64,000 nt of DNA from Cepaea nemoralis (lineage: Eukaryota > Mollusca > Gastropoda > Stylommatophora > Helicidae): assembly GCA_014155875.1 (NCBI GenBank), contig JACEFZ010011691.1:356001-420000 (forward strand), in the 5' to 3' direction. Position numbers and translations under genes: made by a program. Shown here in pieces: positions 33,438 through 43,150 of the stretch. Each line of letters starts with the position of its first letter. Position 1 is the stretch's first letter. The notes under the pieces are model-generated. The model saw only the letters and a program-made list of their open reading frames with translations. It did not search any database and was not told the DNA's origin.

Positions 33438-35111
33438 ATGGCTACTAGGAAAACAAAATTGAACGCCGATTGTCGATTTTTCAATGAGGAATGGGGAGTA
33501 AAGTACTTCTTTGTTGAAACAAAGGACCAGAAAACCAGTTGCGTAATATGCAGCGAAAGTGTTGTCGTTTTGAAAGAGTACAATCTTCCGCGTCACTACG
33601 AAACAAAACATCTATCAACAGATTAAAAGTTTTCTGGAAATTTACGTTCTGGGAAATATGAGTCCATTAAACGTGGTTTTGAAACACGAAATCTCTTCAC
33701 GAGAAAATTTGTTGAAAATGAATCTGTCACTCGTACAAGTTACAAAACAGTGCATAATGCAGAACGAGGAAAGCCGTTTACTGATGACAACTTCATCAAA
33801 GAGTGTATGATCGAAGCAGCAAATGACTTGTGTCCTGAGAAAGCCGATTTGTTTGGAACTATCAGCCTTTCGGCAGTTCAGTTGTGCGGAGAACAGAAGA
33901 ACTTGGAGAGAACATAGTGCTACAGATATTGGAGAAAGCTAGGATCTTGTTGTGGTATTCTCTGGCGCTGGATGTTTCTACTGACCTCTAGAGTAAGTCA
34001 CAACTTCTCTTGTTCATTCGTGATGTCAATTTGGACTTTCAGATAACGGAAGAGTTGGCGTCCGTTTGCAGCATGCATGGAACAACAACTGGGAAATATA
34101 TTTTCGAGGAAGTGCAAACAATTTTGCAAGACTATAATCTTCAGCGGAATCAGCTTCGAGGTGTTACAGTTGATGGAGGAAAAAAAACATAGCTGGAGTA
34201 AGGAAGGGTCTAGTGGGGCAGATCAGGACTCAGTTGGAAGATTTGCTAATTCCGGGCGCTCTGTTCATATACTGCATCATACATCAGCAAGTACTCTGTG
34301 GGGATACTTAGATATTTATTGTGTACTGAAACCAGTCGTTTCTGCTGTGAACTTGATTCGGGAACATGCACTCAATCACCGTCAGTTCCAGGCTTTTCTT
34401 GAATAAACTGATTCTGAATTCTGTGACTTGCCTTATCACACATCAGTCAGGTGGCTCAGCTTCGGTAAAGTCCTGCATCGTTTTTACAAGCTCCGAAACG
34501 AAATAGATGTTTTCCTCACTGAAAAATATAGAGCTGATTCACAGCTGTCAGATTCTACCTGGCTGTAAAACGTGTCATTTTTGGTCAACATGAATGAACT
34601 GAACTTGAAACTTCAGGGAAAGATTTACCTCGTCTGTGATCTCTACAGAACAATCAAAGGGTCATTGTTGGAGGCATAACTGGAAGGAGAAAATCTTTCT
34701 CATTTTCAATGTTTCAAAGAGTTTGGAGAGATTTTCAGATATTGACAGAATTGAGGGTGACATTCTTCTGTTCCAGAATCTGTTTGATTGTAACCTTGAT
34801 GATGTGCCAGTTGAACAACAGTTGGAGCTCACTGATGTGCAAGCAAATGACTTGTTGAAAGAGAAGCACAGAGAATGAAAAACTTGTTGAATTGTACCGC
34901 TGCTTACCCGATGTTGAGTTTCCGAAACTTAAGAAATTTGCCGCTGGTAATGGCATCAGTGTTTGGAACAACTTATGTCTGTGAGGAAACATTTTCAAAA
35001 ATGAAGTCTGTGAAGTCACCACATCGAACGAGATTGACTGATGAACATTTGAAAGCATTTCTCTTGATTGGATGCAGCAATTCCAAAACTAAACATTGTA
35101 TGGTATTTTGA
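33438..35111 (+). pseudogene. hAT transposase, GTF2IRD2/ZBED-like, broken
   Basis: The transposase would cut and rejoin the ends of the surrounding element. The N-terminus has a BED-like finger (CVICSESVVVLKEYN, then H-x4-H in RHYETKH). Downstream are TRTSYKTVHNAERGKPFTDD, FQITEELASVCSMHGTTTGK and, near the end, the hAT dimerisation block (VFGTTYVCEETFSKMKSVKS, then RLTDEHLKAFLLIGC). These match the Charlie-type transposases from which the vertebrate GTF2IRD2 C-terminus derives. A stop codon at 33624 and several frameshifts (near 33900, 34190, 34400 and 34680) make it non-functional. Length, about 560 codons, is close to the family norm. Confidence 0.87.
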
Positions 35112-35366
35112 AAGCCACACGTCAGTTTCACAAATCTCCCTATCCTCTTTTGCCGCTTAGTTTGTGAGATTCGGATATGTGCACATTAGGTCTGATGTAA
35201 CTATCTTTTTGCTAACGTCGCCTTCTTTGATAACTTTGTTTAGTAAATAAATGTGTTGGTTGTCTTTGTTTTTTGTGTGCATTGCACGCCCTTCCTATGA
35301 TTAACTTAGTTTTTCGTCTCTTTTCCCAGAGCTTTCGTTCTAGCTTGCAATTATTGTTAAAGTTAG

Positions 35367-35606
35367 TTGTATATCCTGTACAGGACGTTTGCAGTCAACA
35401 CCTGCATTGTTTGCTGTTGTTGATGTCTTGGCAAGTTTACGTTCAGTAGTTTAATATTGCTTACTGAACGATCGGCACCCATAACATAGCACAAACACAA
35501 GTGCAACGTTGTCTGCTGCCAAATCGCGCGCAATTGTGTTTCGAAGACGGGTATACCGGATTACGAACCGAGTCCGTAAGACCTTCGCCACGGAGATCGG
35601 CGCAAG
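35367..35606 (-). mobile_element. SINE-1 copy inside the hAT
   Basis: tRNA-like head at the right end (minus strand GTGGCGAAGGTCT box A, TCTTCGAAAC box B) and the family body ending in GTCCTGTACAGGATATAC at the left. Diverged in the middle. Confidence 0.75.
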
Positions 35607-35699
35607 TATTGTACAGAATGACTATCCGGCCCGCGCTCGTCATTTACTCAGCTAATCCGGCCCGCCGTGAAAAAAAGTTTGGTGACCCCTGCTCTAAGT

Positions 35700-35880
35700 C
35701 ATTCTCAATCCATCCAGTATCATTACTTTTGTTCTGCCTCTGCCTCTCATCCCCTCGATCGTTTCAGTCGTCAACATGATTTCAGTCATCACGATGTTCC
35801 CCAAAGCCTCTCAGCTCATCACATGACCAAAGAAGGTGCCTGTAATTTTCTCAGTAAAATCACGAAATCTGCCCAGCTCC
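35700..35880 (-). mobile_element. LINE-a1 3' end, part 2
   Basis: Continues the LINE C-terminal region (FFGHVMS, IEGMRGRGR, ILDGLR). One copy of the 8-bp hAT target duplication lies at the junction. Confidence 0.72.
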
Positions 35881-36189
35881 TTGCCGCACCTTGCTCCTTT
35901 CAGTTTAATATTCAGTGACGTGCCCGGGTTAGAGTTCACCTCCGGGACCAAATGTCGCATGTTTATTCATGTTTGCACTAAGCTCTTCCAATACCGAATG
36001 AATCGCCGAAATAAACGTAACAAGAACTTGTTGTTAACAAATATATCAAGCAATCCTTTTAAAAAAAGGAGACGTGAAGGTGCAGCGCTCGTCTCTAGAA
36101 ACTGATAAAAACTATCATTTTATATGTCTTGGGGTGTGTTAGACAGAAGGTGCTAATTTCATACTTTATAGACCAAATTGTGTCTGGAG

Positions 36190-36350
36190 CGAACAAACAA
36201 ACGAACGCACGAAAGAACTTTATTTTCAAAGGGTTAAGAATTGTGCACGCAGGACCGTTTGACATTCTGCCTATCTTATCTCTCTTCTCTCAAACATTAT
36301 TTAGAAGTAGTATCACGTGCATAGACTACGCTTTATTTCAAAGCTAGCGA
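36190..36350 (-). mobile_element. REP-8 retroposon 3' end, copy 3
   Basis: (GAAC)n-like start, ACTTTATTTTCAAAGGG, GCACGCAGGACCG. (CA)n follows at 36356-36418. Confidence 0.7.
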
Positions 36351-36355
36351 ACATA

Positions 36356-36365
36356 AAACACACAC

Positions 36366-36418
<53 letters not shown>
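36356..36418. repeat. (CA)n microsatellite
   Basis: Pure except one GCA. Confidence 0.95.
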
Positions 36419-36419
<1 letters not shown>

Positions 36420-36589
36420 GCACAAATACAATAATGAACAGGACAGAGAGGCTGTCGTCTGCCTGCTGTTGGTTATGTTGTCTAACCTGCGGTCGGGGTG
36501 TATTTAAAATTAACTCATGCCCACCAATCTTATAAAATGGACACTAAAGATTTTCACGTAAGTTAAAGACTATCTGTATAATAATGGCT

Positions 36590-37400
36590 ACAACGAGAGC
36601 CGAGAGGTTGTAAACAAATACGGACCTAGCAATAAATCCCCAGTATGTCACGTGGCGTGGGATCAACTAGAGACTGAGATAAGGGGAGTGGTAAAGCAGC
36701 ATTCGCTTTCAGAAAACATCATCATCTACACAGATGGGTACATGAAGCACGGTTCTAGGTTATTGTGGACGTACGCGGTACAAAGGGAAATATTCAGATA
36801 TGGTAGGGAGGCTTTCTGAACTGCTCAGATCTCCGTTGCCTCATGAGTACTCGAGCCGACAGCGGAACTGTCATTTATTTACTGCCAACATAGTACCTTG
36901 CGGTGTATGATAGAGGGGTCTTTGAGCCTGAGGAATTAAGGCCGCATGGCTAGTACAGTCGCCGCGAACTGTGCAGGTTAGAATTTTCTTTTTGCCCCCG
37001 ACAGATAAAAAATCCCACACCTTACCGAGGGATCGAACCCGGGTCTCCCGAATGGGAGTCCGGCGTTCTAGCCACTCGGCTAGCCGCTCCTCAACACAAA
37101 AACAACACAAATGTGGCGATCGAAGCAGATTCTATGAACATGCTACAGGAACTTGCAGCCTGCAGTCTTCGCTCTACGTGGGTAGACAGCATTTGGGAGC
37201 GCTGTTTCGCATAACTTACATTGATTTAAACCCGGATATGCCGGAGAAAATGGTAATGAACTCGCAGACAAAGCTGACAAGTAATGCGCCGGTACACAAG
37301 GGAAGAAGCATGGGCAGGGGGACATAGTAAAGTGCAGTATGGACTCGGCAGTAAGATACTGGCGAGACTCTTACGTTAACCTGACTTTCCAACCTGGCAG
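36590..37400 (+). pseudogene. LINE-h RNase H remnant, split by SINE-2
   Basis: 36700-36840 reads SENIIIYTDGYMKHGSRLLW (first RNase H Asp). After a SINE at 36875-37093 the domain resumes with IEADSMNMLQELAA and PGYAGENGNELADKADK. Stops and frameshifts throughout. Confidence 0.75.
36875..37093 (-). mobile_element. SINE-2 copy nested in a LINE-h remnant
   Basis: Minus strand: GAGGAGCGGCTAGCCGAGTG, TCCCATTCGGGAGACCCGGG, TTCGATCCC, then the same body as 21193-21370. It interrupts the RNase H domain between its first and later motifs. Confidence 0.86.
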
Positions 37401-37664
37401 TGAAGTCTGGCCAACCTGGCAGTGAAGTCTGGCCAACCACGTGGATGTCATCTTCGATGCTAAGAGAAGGGATGTCATAATCCATGCGGTTTTCTATGCC
37501 AAAAGAAGGGATATCATAATTTATGCCGTCTTCGAGGTCAAGAGGGGATATCATAATCAAACCGTCATATGAAGGCTTAGCTGAGTTACTTTGAAACGGG
37601 TATTGCATAGTTGTACCGAGCAAGCTTGACATGGCCAGTGATCAATAACCTCGTTCGTGATAGC

Positions 37665-37735
37665 ATACCATTTACACCCCTGAAGTCGGAGTGGATTCGT
37701 CTGAGAGCGAGGTACACTGGTGATAGGGACAGCTT
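37665..37735 (+). mobile_element. SINE-4 3' fragment
   Basis: TGAAGTCGGAGTGGATTCGT, then AGCGAGGTACACTGGTGATA. Confidence 0.65.
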
Positions 37736-38059
37736 CAGTCTATTGCTGCTAGAAGTACTTCTTCTGAGTTAGCGAGGGAGAGCACACATAAAAAATAACA
37801 TTCATATTGACTTAACACCATATTTTGCGTACATTATAACGCAGCAGGTCAAGATGCAAGTCTCTTGACTCGGGTTAAACAGCAGCAACACGAATGAGGT
37901 TTCTGTTTCCGAACTCAATATACAGCTCGTGACCTCAGTTGTTTGCACGAGCATGTAACTACAGCCAGGTGAACTATTACATCAGCAAGCTGAACATATA
38001 GATCACGTTCGTGTTTGCATCACGTAGAATGAATTCTCATGCACGGTTTTAATTTTAAT

Positions 38060-39160
38060 CTCACATTTTAATATTTCTAAGATCCATATATTCTAAAATC
38101 CACGACATTCTAACATTCACACCTTCTACAATCCACAACATTCTAAGATTACACATTTTACAATCCACGACATTCTAGGATCCACAAATTCTACAATCCA
38201 CGACATTCTAAGATCCACACATTCTAAGATCCATGACAATATAAGATCCACACATTCTAACATCAATAATATTATAAGATCCACACATTTTATCATCCAT
38301 GACAGAATAAGATCAACACATTCGGCGATATGGTAAGATCCATGACAGTATTCTGAAATCTTCGACATTATAAGATCGCACATTCTAAAATTCTCGACAT
38401 TATAAGATCCACACAATCTAACATCCACGACATTATAAGATCCATACATCCTAAAATTCACAACATTCTGAGATTCACACTTTCTACAGTCACGACAGCC
38501 TAGGATGCACACATTCTAAAATCCACGACATTCTAAGATCTAAACATTCTAAACTCTTCGACATTCTAAGATCGAATCATTATAAAATCATCGAAATTCT
38601 AAGATCCATACATTCTAAAACCCACTAAATTATAAGATCCACCCATTCTAAACTCCACTACTTTCTAAGATTCACACATTCTGCTTGCTTGTGTTCGCTG
38701 GCGGTGAACTCCATGCGCGATGTCGGGTGAAGGCATCCTGTTGTCCAACATCAATGTGATGTCATACCAGACTGAGGTTTGCGTGAGTATCTGTTGTCCC
38801 ATGTCTGGCTTATTGGTATGCAGACTGGTGGTTCCTCGCCGTGCAGGCAGATACTCTCTTACTTCAGAGAAATCAACGATCCTACTGACTTTAGCCGAAC
38901 CCCGAAGGGACCTGTTGCCCAGGACGCTCGGCGAGGACGCGTCAATAGGTCTTGGCCAGTATAGAACCCAGCCCTGGTGCCTTGGAAACACCTCTGCGTC
39001 CCATTCACACATTCTAAAATCTATGACATTATAAGATCCACACATGCTAATATCCATGACATTCTAAGATACACACATTCTAAAATCCACGATATTTTAA
39101 GATCCACATTCTAAAATTCACGACATTTTAAGATCAACACATTCTAAAATTAATTTTCAA
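38060..39160. repeat. 32-bp-type minisatellite, interrupted by REP-6
   Basis: Variants of CCACACATTCTAAAATCC and ACGACATTCTAAGAT, quite diverged. The same motif occurs inverted at 39415-39460 and 42816-42930. Confidence 0.9.
38683..39002 (-). mobile_element. REP-6 copy inside a minisatellite
   Basis: About 320 bp, flanked by ATTCACACATTCT at 38670-38682 and 39003-39015. The flank is itself part of the tandem array, so the target duplication is suggestive only. The minus strand has an open frame over almost the whole element, as in the 25002 copy. Confidence 0.82.
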
Positions 39161-39239
39161 CTGTTGATTGACATTCATCATTTACAACATCACTTAACCT
39201 GGTGGAAACGAAGATGTCGATTTTGAGAATGGCGTAAGT

Positions 39240-39440
39240 TTGTTTCATGTCCAGGATGCACAGTCAACCCCAGCATCTATTGGCTGTATGCATTTCCTCG
39301 GCAATTTTATGTTCGTTAACTTGCCATTAATTTCTGAATGACCGAAGCTCATACCACTGTGTAAATCTGCACGAAGCTGTCTGCTCCTAAATTATAGATT
39401 TGAGAATATTCCGGACATTATAATGTGTGGATCGTATAAT
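39240..39440 (-). mobile_element. SINE-1 copy, diverged
   Basis: GATGCACAGTCAACCCCAGC, then CTTGCCATTAATTTCTGAAT. Head decayed. Confidence 0.68.
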
Positions 39441-39469
39441 GTCGTGGAATTTAGAATGCCATGAAAAAA

Positions 39470-39789
39470 TGTAGCTGGTGAAAAATTTTGAATATCTTGG
39501 GTCATTGATTACCAACAATGGTGACTCAATGAGAGAAGTTAAAAGACGGATAGCTATTGCTCTTGAAAGACTGGGGAAAAAAATGAATAAATTGTGGAGA
39601 GGGGCAGATGGAGCTATAAAAATCAGATTTTTAAGTGCATGCATCTTCCCCATTGCAACATTTGTCTGTGAGACCTGGACACTTACTAAGCAAGCTGAAC
39701 AGCGCATAAATGTCTTTGAATATAAATGTTATAGACGAGCCCTATGTTCGTGCTATGGAGAGGCAATAACTTCCATCCCTTATGTCACA
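39470..39789 (+). pseudogene. LINE RT C-terminal fragment
   Basis: VKNFEYLGSLITNNGDSMRE, RRIAIALERLGKKMNKLW and FVCETWTLTKQAEQRINVFE are the region after the RT catalytic domain. It joins LINE-b abruptly at about 39790, so two fragments are fused here. Confidence 0.82.
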
Positions 39790-40593
39790 AGGTGCACATG
39801 GAGTACCATCAATCTTTATTGACGACGCCGAACTAGAGATAGTAGACCATTTTACATATCCAGGATCAGTGGTAAATAGCAAATTATCCCTAGATCAGGA
39901 AATCAACATCCGGATTGGTAAGGCAGCAACAACAATGAACAGGTTAAGAAAAAGAGTCTAGGAAAACAGGAAGCTTACTGCCGAAACAAAAGTCCTTGTC
40001 TATCAAGCCTGTGTCCTTAGTACTCTTCTCTGTGGCAGTGAAACCTGGACAACTTACTTCACACCAATAGAAACGTTTAAACAGCTTTCATATGCGGTGT
40101 CTGCGAAGAATTCTTGGTATTAAGTGGCAAGACAAAATCACAATTACTGAAGTATTGGAAAGATCAGGTTGTGTGACGGTTTATTCCATGCTCAGTCTTC
40201 GTAGACTTAGATGGATAGGACATGTTAGGAGGATGGATGATGGTAGAATACCAAGGTACATCGTTTTTGGTGAATTACAGATGGGTAAGAGATCTCAGGG
40301 TCGGCCTCTACTACGATACAAAGATGTGTGTAAGCGGGACATGATTGATACAGGCATTGATAATGCACATTGGGAGCAAGTCGCCGCTGAACGTGTTGCA
40401 TGGAGAGCAAACATCAGAAATGGAATAAAGACAAAGGAGAAAATTATTGCAGATACGTCACACACGAAGCGTGTGAGACGTAAGATGGTGCATGATGGTG
40501 GAAATGACCACGTGTTCACATGCACCCACTGTGAACGGACATTTACAGCGCGAATTGGCCTTATCAGTAACATTCGCTACCTCCATAGGTAAA
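39790..40593 (+). pseudogene. LINE-b C-terminus with zinc finger
   Basis: Reads FIDDAELEIVDHFTYPGSVV, IGKAATTMNRLRKRV, VYQACVLSTLLCGSETWTT, then after frame damage RCLRRILGIKWQDKITITEV, RLRWIGHVRRMDDGRIPRYI and RSQGRPLLRYKDVCKRDMID, ending in a C2H2-type finger FTCTHCERTFTARIGL. In this copy the first His ligand is Asn (ISNIRYLH); the copy at 45655 has ISHIRYCH. The 3' UTR is split by the retrozyme just after the stop codon. Confidence 0.87.
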
Positions 40594-40602
40594 AGTTGTT
40601 AT
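40591..40602. repeat. 12-bp target-site duplication, left copy
   Basis: AAAAGTTGTTAT occurs here and again at 42288-42299. Removing the insert restores a LINE 3' UTR that runs on as in the copy at 45597-45655 (reverse strand), so the ancestral empty site can be read in this window. Confidence 0.85.
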
Positions 40603-40706
40603 TTTGTGGTTGTTTCGGGATTTGAAATTTAAATATTGAGCACAACCCACTACTGGCAACGCCGATCGCATTCTGGTATGAACCTAAGGCCTATCCACGT
40701 CAATAT

Positions 40707-40762
40707 GGAAGCACTATACTCGAGTTTCGCCCTCATTTGAGCTCGTCAGTAGTGCATATCCC
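40707..40762 (-). ncRNA. Type I hammerhead ribozyme (unit 1, minus strand)
   Basis: On the minus strand this reads GCACTA, CTGACGA, GCTC-AAATGA-GGGC, GAAA, CTCGAGTA, TAGTGC, the same core as unit 4. It lies in the inverted left arm of the element. Confidence 0.86.
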
Positions 40763-41108
40763 TGACCGGATCCGGAAACAGTCCCGGATCACGCGTGTGA
40801 AGCGGGTGTGTAACCACGCTGCACACACTGGACACACCAAATTATCACAACAGAACATCACAACGCTACCCATCGTAGGCTATGCTCAAGATTGCCCAAT
40901 CGCCGCGACCGACGTCCGTCAATCGATGGGACCCGAACGATCAGGACTTCTCACTGGCAAGGAACACCAGGCCTCCTAAATCCAGTGAGCAATAATCAAT
41001 TGATTATGTGGTTGTTTCGGGATTTGAAATTTAAATATTGAGCACAACCCACTACTGGCAACGCCGATCGCATTCTGGTATGAACCTAAGGCCTATCCAC
41101 GTCAATAT

Positions 41109-41164
41109 GGAAGCACTATACTCGAGTTTCGCCCTCATTTGAGCTCGTCAGTAGTGCACATCCC
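41109..41164 (-). ncRNA. Type I hammerhead ribozyme (unit 2, minus strand)
   Basis: Same core as unit 1, 402 bases further on. The only visible change is in the stem I internal loop (TGT instead of TAT next to GCACTA). The unit is truncated downstream, where the inversion junction lies (about 41205-41230). Confidence 0.85.
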
Positions 41165-41350
41165 TGACCGGATCCGGAAACAGTCCCGGATCACGCGTGT
41201 GAAGCGGGTGTGTAACTGTGTAACCACGCATAGCCTACGATGGGTAGCGTTGTGATGTTCTGTTGTGATAATTTGGTGTGTCCAGTGTGTGCCGCGTGGT
41301 TACACACCCGCTTCACACGCGTGATCCGGGACTGTTTCCGGATCCGGTCA

Positions 41351-41407
41351 GGGATATGCACTACTGACGAGCTCAAATGAGGGCGAAACTCGAGTATAGT
41401 AGCTTCC
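41351..41407 (+). ncRNA. Type I hammerhead ribozyme (unit 3)
   Basis: Core identical to units 4 and 5. The stem I 5' strand reads TAGTAGC, one extra A compared with TAGTGC, giving a bulge in stem I. This explains the 403-base spacing to unit 4. Confidence 0.83.
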
Positions 41408-41753
41408 ATATTGACGTGGATAGGCCTTAGGTTCATACCAGAATGCGATCGGCGTTGCCAGTAGTGGGTTGTGCTCAATATTTAAATTTCAAATCCCGAA
41501 ACAACCACATAATCAATTGATTATTGCTCACTGGATTTAGGAGGCCTGGTGTTCCTTGCCAGTGAGAAGTCCTGATCGTTCGGGTCCCATCGATTGACGG
41601 ACGTCGGTTGCGGCGATTGGGCTATCTTGAGCATAGCCTACGATGGGTAGCGTTGTGATGTTCTGTTGTGATAATTTGGTGTGTCCAGTGTGTGCAGCGT
41701 GGTTACACACCCGCTTCACACGCGTGATCCGGGACTGTTTCCGGATCCGGTCA

Positions 41754-41809
41754 GGGATATGCACTACTGACGAGCTCAAATGAGGGCGAAACTCGAGTAT
41801 AGTGCTTCC
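41754..41809 (+). ncRNA. Type I hammerhead ribozyme (unit 4)
   Basis: Reading 5' to 3': stem I 3' strand GCACTA, catalytic box CTGACGA, stem II GCTC with GGGC closing a loop AAATGA, GAAA, then CTCGAGTA and stem I 5' strand TAGTGC. All conserved core bases are present. Cleavage is predicted after the A of GTA, between 41799 and 41800. Stem III (ACTCGAGT) is a palindrome with no loop, so it should fold well only as a dimeric hammerhead, as known for satellite and retrozyme ribozymes. Outside stem I, GGGA can pair with TTCC, leaving TAT as an internal loop that could contact loop II. Confidence 0.88.
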
Positions 41810-42155
41810 ATATTGACGTGGATAGGCCTTAGGTTCATACCAGAATGCGATCGGCGTTGCCAGTAGTGGGTTGTGCTCAATATTTAAATTTCAAATCCCG
41901 AAACAACCACATAATCAATTGATTATTGCTCACTGGATTTAGGAGGCCTGGTGTTCCTTGCCAGTGAGAAGTCATGATCGTTCGGGTCCCATCGATTGAC
42001 GGACGTCGGTCGCGGCGATTGGGCAATCTTGAGCATAGCCTACGATAGGTAGCGTTGTGATGTTCTGTTGTGATAATTTGGTGTGTCCAGTGTGTGCAGC
42101 GTGGTTACACACCCGCTTCACACGCGTGATCCGGGACTGTTTCCGGATCCGGTCA

Positions 42156-42211
42156 GGGATATGCACTACTGACGAGCTCAAATTAGGGCGAAACTCGAGT
42201 ATAGTGCTTCC
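42156..42211 (+). ncRNA. Type I hammerhead ribozyme (unit 5)
   Basis: Same core and stems as unit 4, with loop II AAATTA instead of AAATGA, so the change lies in a loop and no stem is broken. Predicted cleavage is between 42201 and 42202. The excised monomer from unit 4 to unit 5 would be 402 nt (41800-42201). Confidence 0.87.
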
Positions 42212-42287
42212 ATATTGACGTGGATAGGCCTTAGGTTCATACCAGAATGCGATCGGCGTTGCCAGTAGTGGGTTGTGCTCAATATTT

Positions 42288-42299
42288 AAAAGTTGTTAT
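42288..42299. repeat. 12-bp target-site duplication, right copy
   Basis: Second copy of AAAAGTTGTTAT. The last bases of the insert (TTTAAA) share A residues with it, so the junction could shift by a few bases. Confidence 0.85.
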
Positions 42300-42343
42300 G
42301 CCTTTTTAAAGCACAAACTATCGTCTGTCAAGACGGCAAAGTG
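42300..42343 (+). mobile_element. LINE-b 3' UTR, remainder past the retrozyme
   Basis: CCTTTTTAAAGCACAAACTA and CGTCTGTCAAGACGGCAA continue the UTR that stops at 40602. The same sequence is intact next to the stop codon of the copy at 45597-46045. Confidence 0.82.
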
Positions 42344-42700
42344 CCAATGGATGGGTGGAGACGAGCCCTAAGGATATCTTGGATAAATAAAAGAAAAAAT
42401 GCACCCATAATTCTAGAGCTCAATACTGAAGAAGGTTGGCTATTAAAGACGATAAAACAAAGAAAACTAAAATATTTTGGTCACTTGAAACGTCACGAAA
42501 GTTTGGAGAGAACAATAATGGAGGGGTATATGCCTGGGAAGGGAGGAAGGGGAAGGTCACAGAGCAGATGGGTGTAAGATGTGGCGGATGATCTCCAGAT
42601 GGGTGTATCGGACGCGGGACATCTTGCTTATGATCGAGAAGTTTTCCGGAAGGTTGTTAATGGAGCGAGGTTCTGCAAAGGACATGCTACTGAATGAATG
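42344..42700 (+). pseudogene. LINE-c C-terminus
   Basis: GWRRALRISWINKRKNAPII, IKQRKLKYFGHLKRHESLER, EGYMPGKGGRGRSQSRW, a stop, then DVADDLQMGVSDAGHLAYD, ending ARFCKGHATE. A (GAAT)n tail follows, which has expanded to about 125 bp. Confidence 0.85.
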
Positions 42701-42815
42701 AATGAATGAATGAATGAATGAATGAATGAATGAATGAATGAAATAATGAATGAATTAATGAATATATGAATGAATGCAATAATGAATGAATGAATGAATG
42801 AATGAATGAATGAAT
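42690..42815. repeat. (AATG)n microsatellite
   Basis: About 30 AATG units with a few changes, directly continuing the LINE-c 3' tail. Confidence 0.95.
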
Positions 42816-42930
42816 CCTAGAATGTCAGGATTGTATAATATGTATGTGTGATTCTTAGAATGTGTGATACTTAGAATGCGTGATTCTTAGAATGTGATTC
42901 TTAGAATGTGTGGGTATTAGAATGTCGTCC
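42816..42930. repeat. Inverted copy of the 38-39 kb minisatellite motif
   Basis: TTAGAATGTGTGATTCTTAG-type units are the complement of the array at 38060-39160. Confidence 0.75.
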
Positions 42931-43150
42931 TATCGCTGGTATGTACTGTGGTACTATCCCTGGTGTGTACTGACTTCATATGGCTGGTGTGTACTGACAT
43001 CCTATCGCTGGTGTGTACTGTCGTCCTATCGCTGGTGTGTACTGTCGTCCTATCGCTGGTGATTACTGTCGTCCTATCGCTGGTGATTACTGTCGTCCTA
43101 TCGCTGGTGTATACTGTCGTCCTATCGCTCGTGTGTACTGTACTTTCGTC
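42931..43150. repeat. 24-bp minisatellite
   Basis: Unit TCGTCCTATCGCTGGTGTGT + ACTG, about 9 units. Confidence 0.93.

Larger units (their letters stand above)
31969..35691 (+). mobile_element. hAT (Charlie-like) DNA transposon, complete but decayed
   Basis: Terminal inverted repeats CAGGGGTCACCAAACT (left) and AGTTTGGTGACCCCTG (right), each followed inward by CCGGCCCGC-type sequence. The 8-bp target duplication CTCTAAGT sits at 31961-31968 and 35692-35699. 3,723 bp in all. It contains a decayed transposase (33438-35111), a LINE 3' fragment (32640-32850) and a SINE (35367-35606). It interrupts a minus-strand LINE 3' end. Confidence 0.92.
40603..42287 (+). mobile_element. Retrozyme-like element: five 402-bp units with hammerhead ribozymes
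   Basis: The insert is made of one 402-bp unit. Two copies (40603-41227, the second truncated) carry the ribozyme on the minus strand. Three copies (41228-42287) carry it on the plus strand. Hammerhead cores recur exactly 402 or 403 bases apart within each arm. The insert splits the 3' UTR of a LINE and is flanked by a 12-bp direct repeat, AAAAGTTGTTAT, at 40591-40602 and 42288-42299. Metazoan retrozymes are known to be tandem units of roughly 170-400 bp with type I hammerheads, transcribed and processed to circular RNA; this fits that class. There is no protein of its own: the 80-residue frame seen in the units is antisense to the ribozyme. The inverted left arm resembles LINE twin priming. 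Calling it a retrozyme is inference from unit length, ribozyme and target duplication. Confidence 0.85.

Noticed and set aside
35020..35070. Another hammerhead (CTGATGA ... GAAA)
   Set aside because: It is transposase coding sequence (LTDEHLKA) and neither stem II nor stem I can pair.
40737..42181. 80-codon ORF (starting MSSSVVHIPD) repeated in four retrozyme units
   Set aside because: It is antisense to the ribozyme strand and repeats only because the unit repeats. No protein family resemblance, and retrozymes are non-coding.
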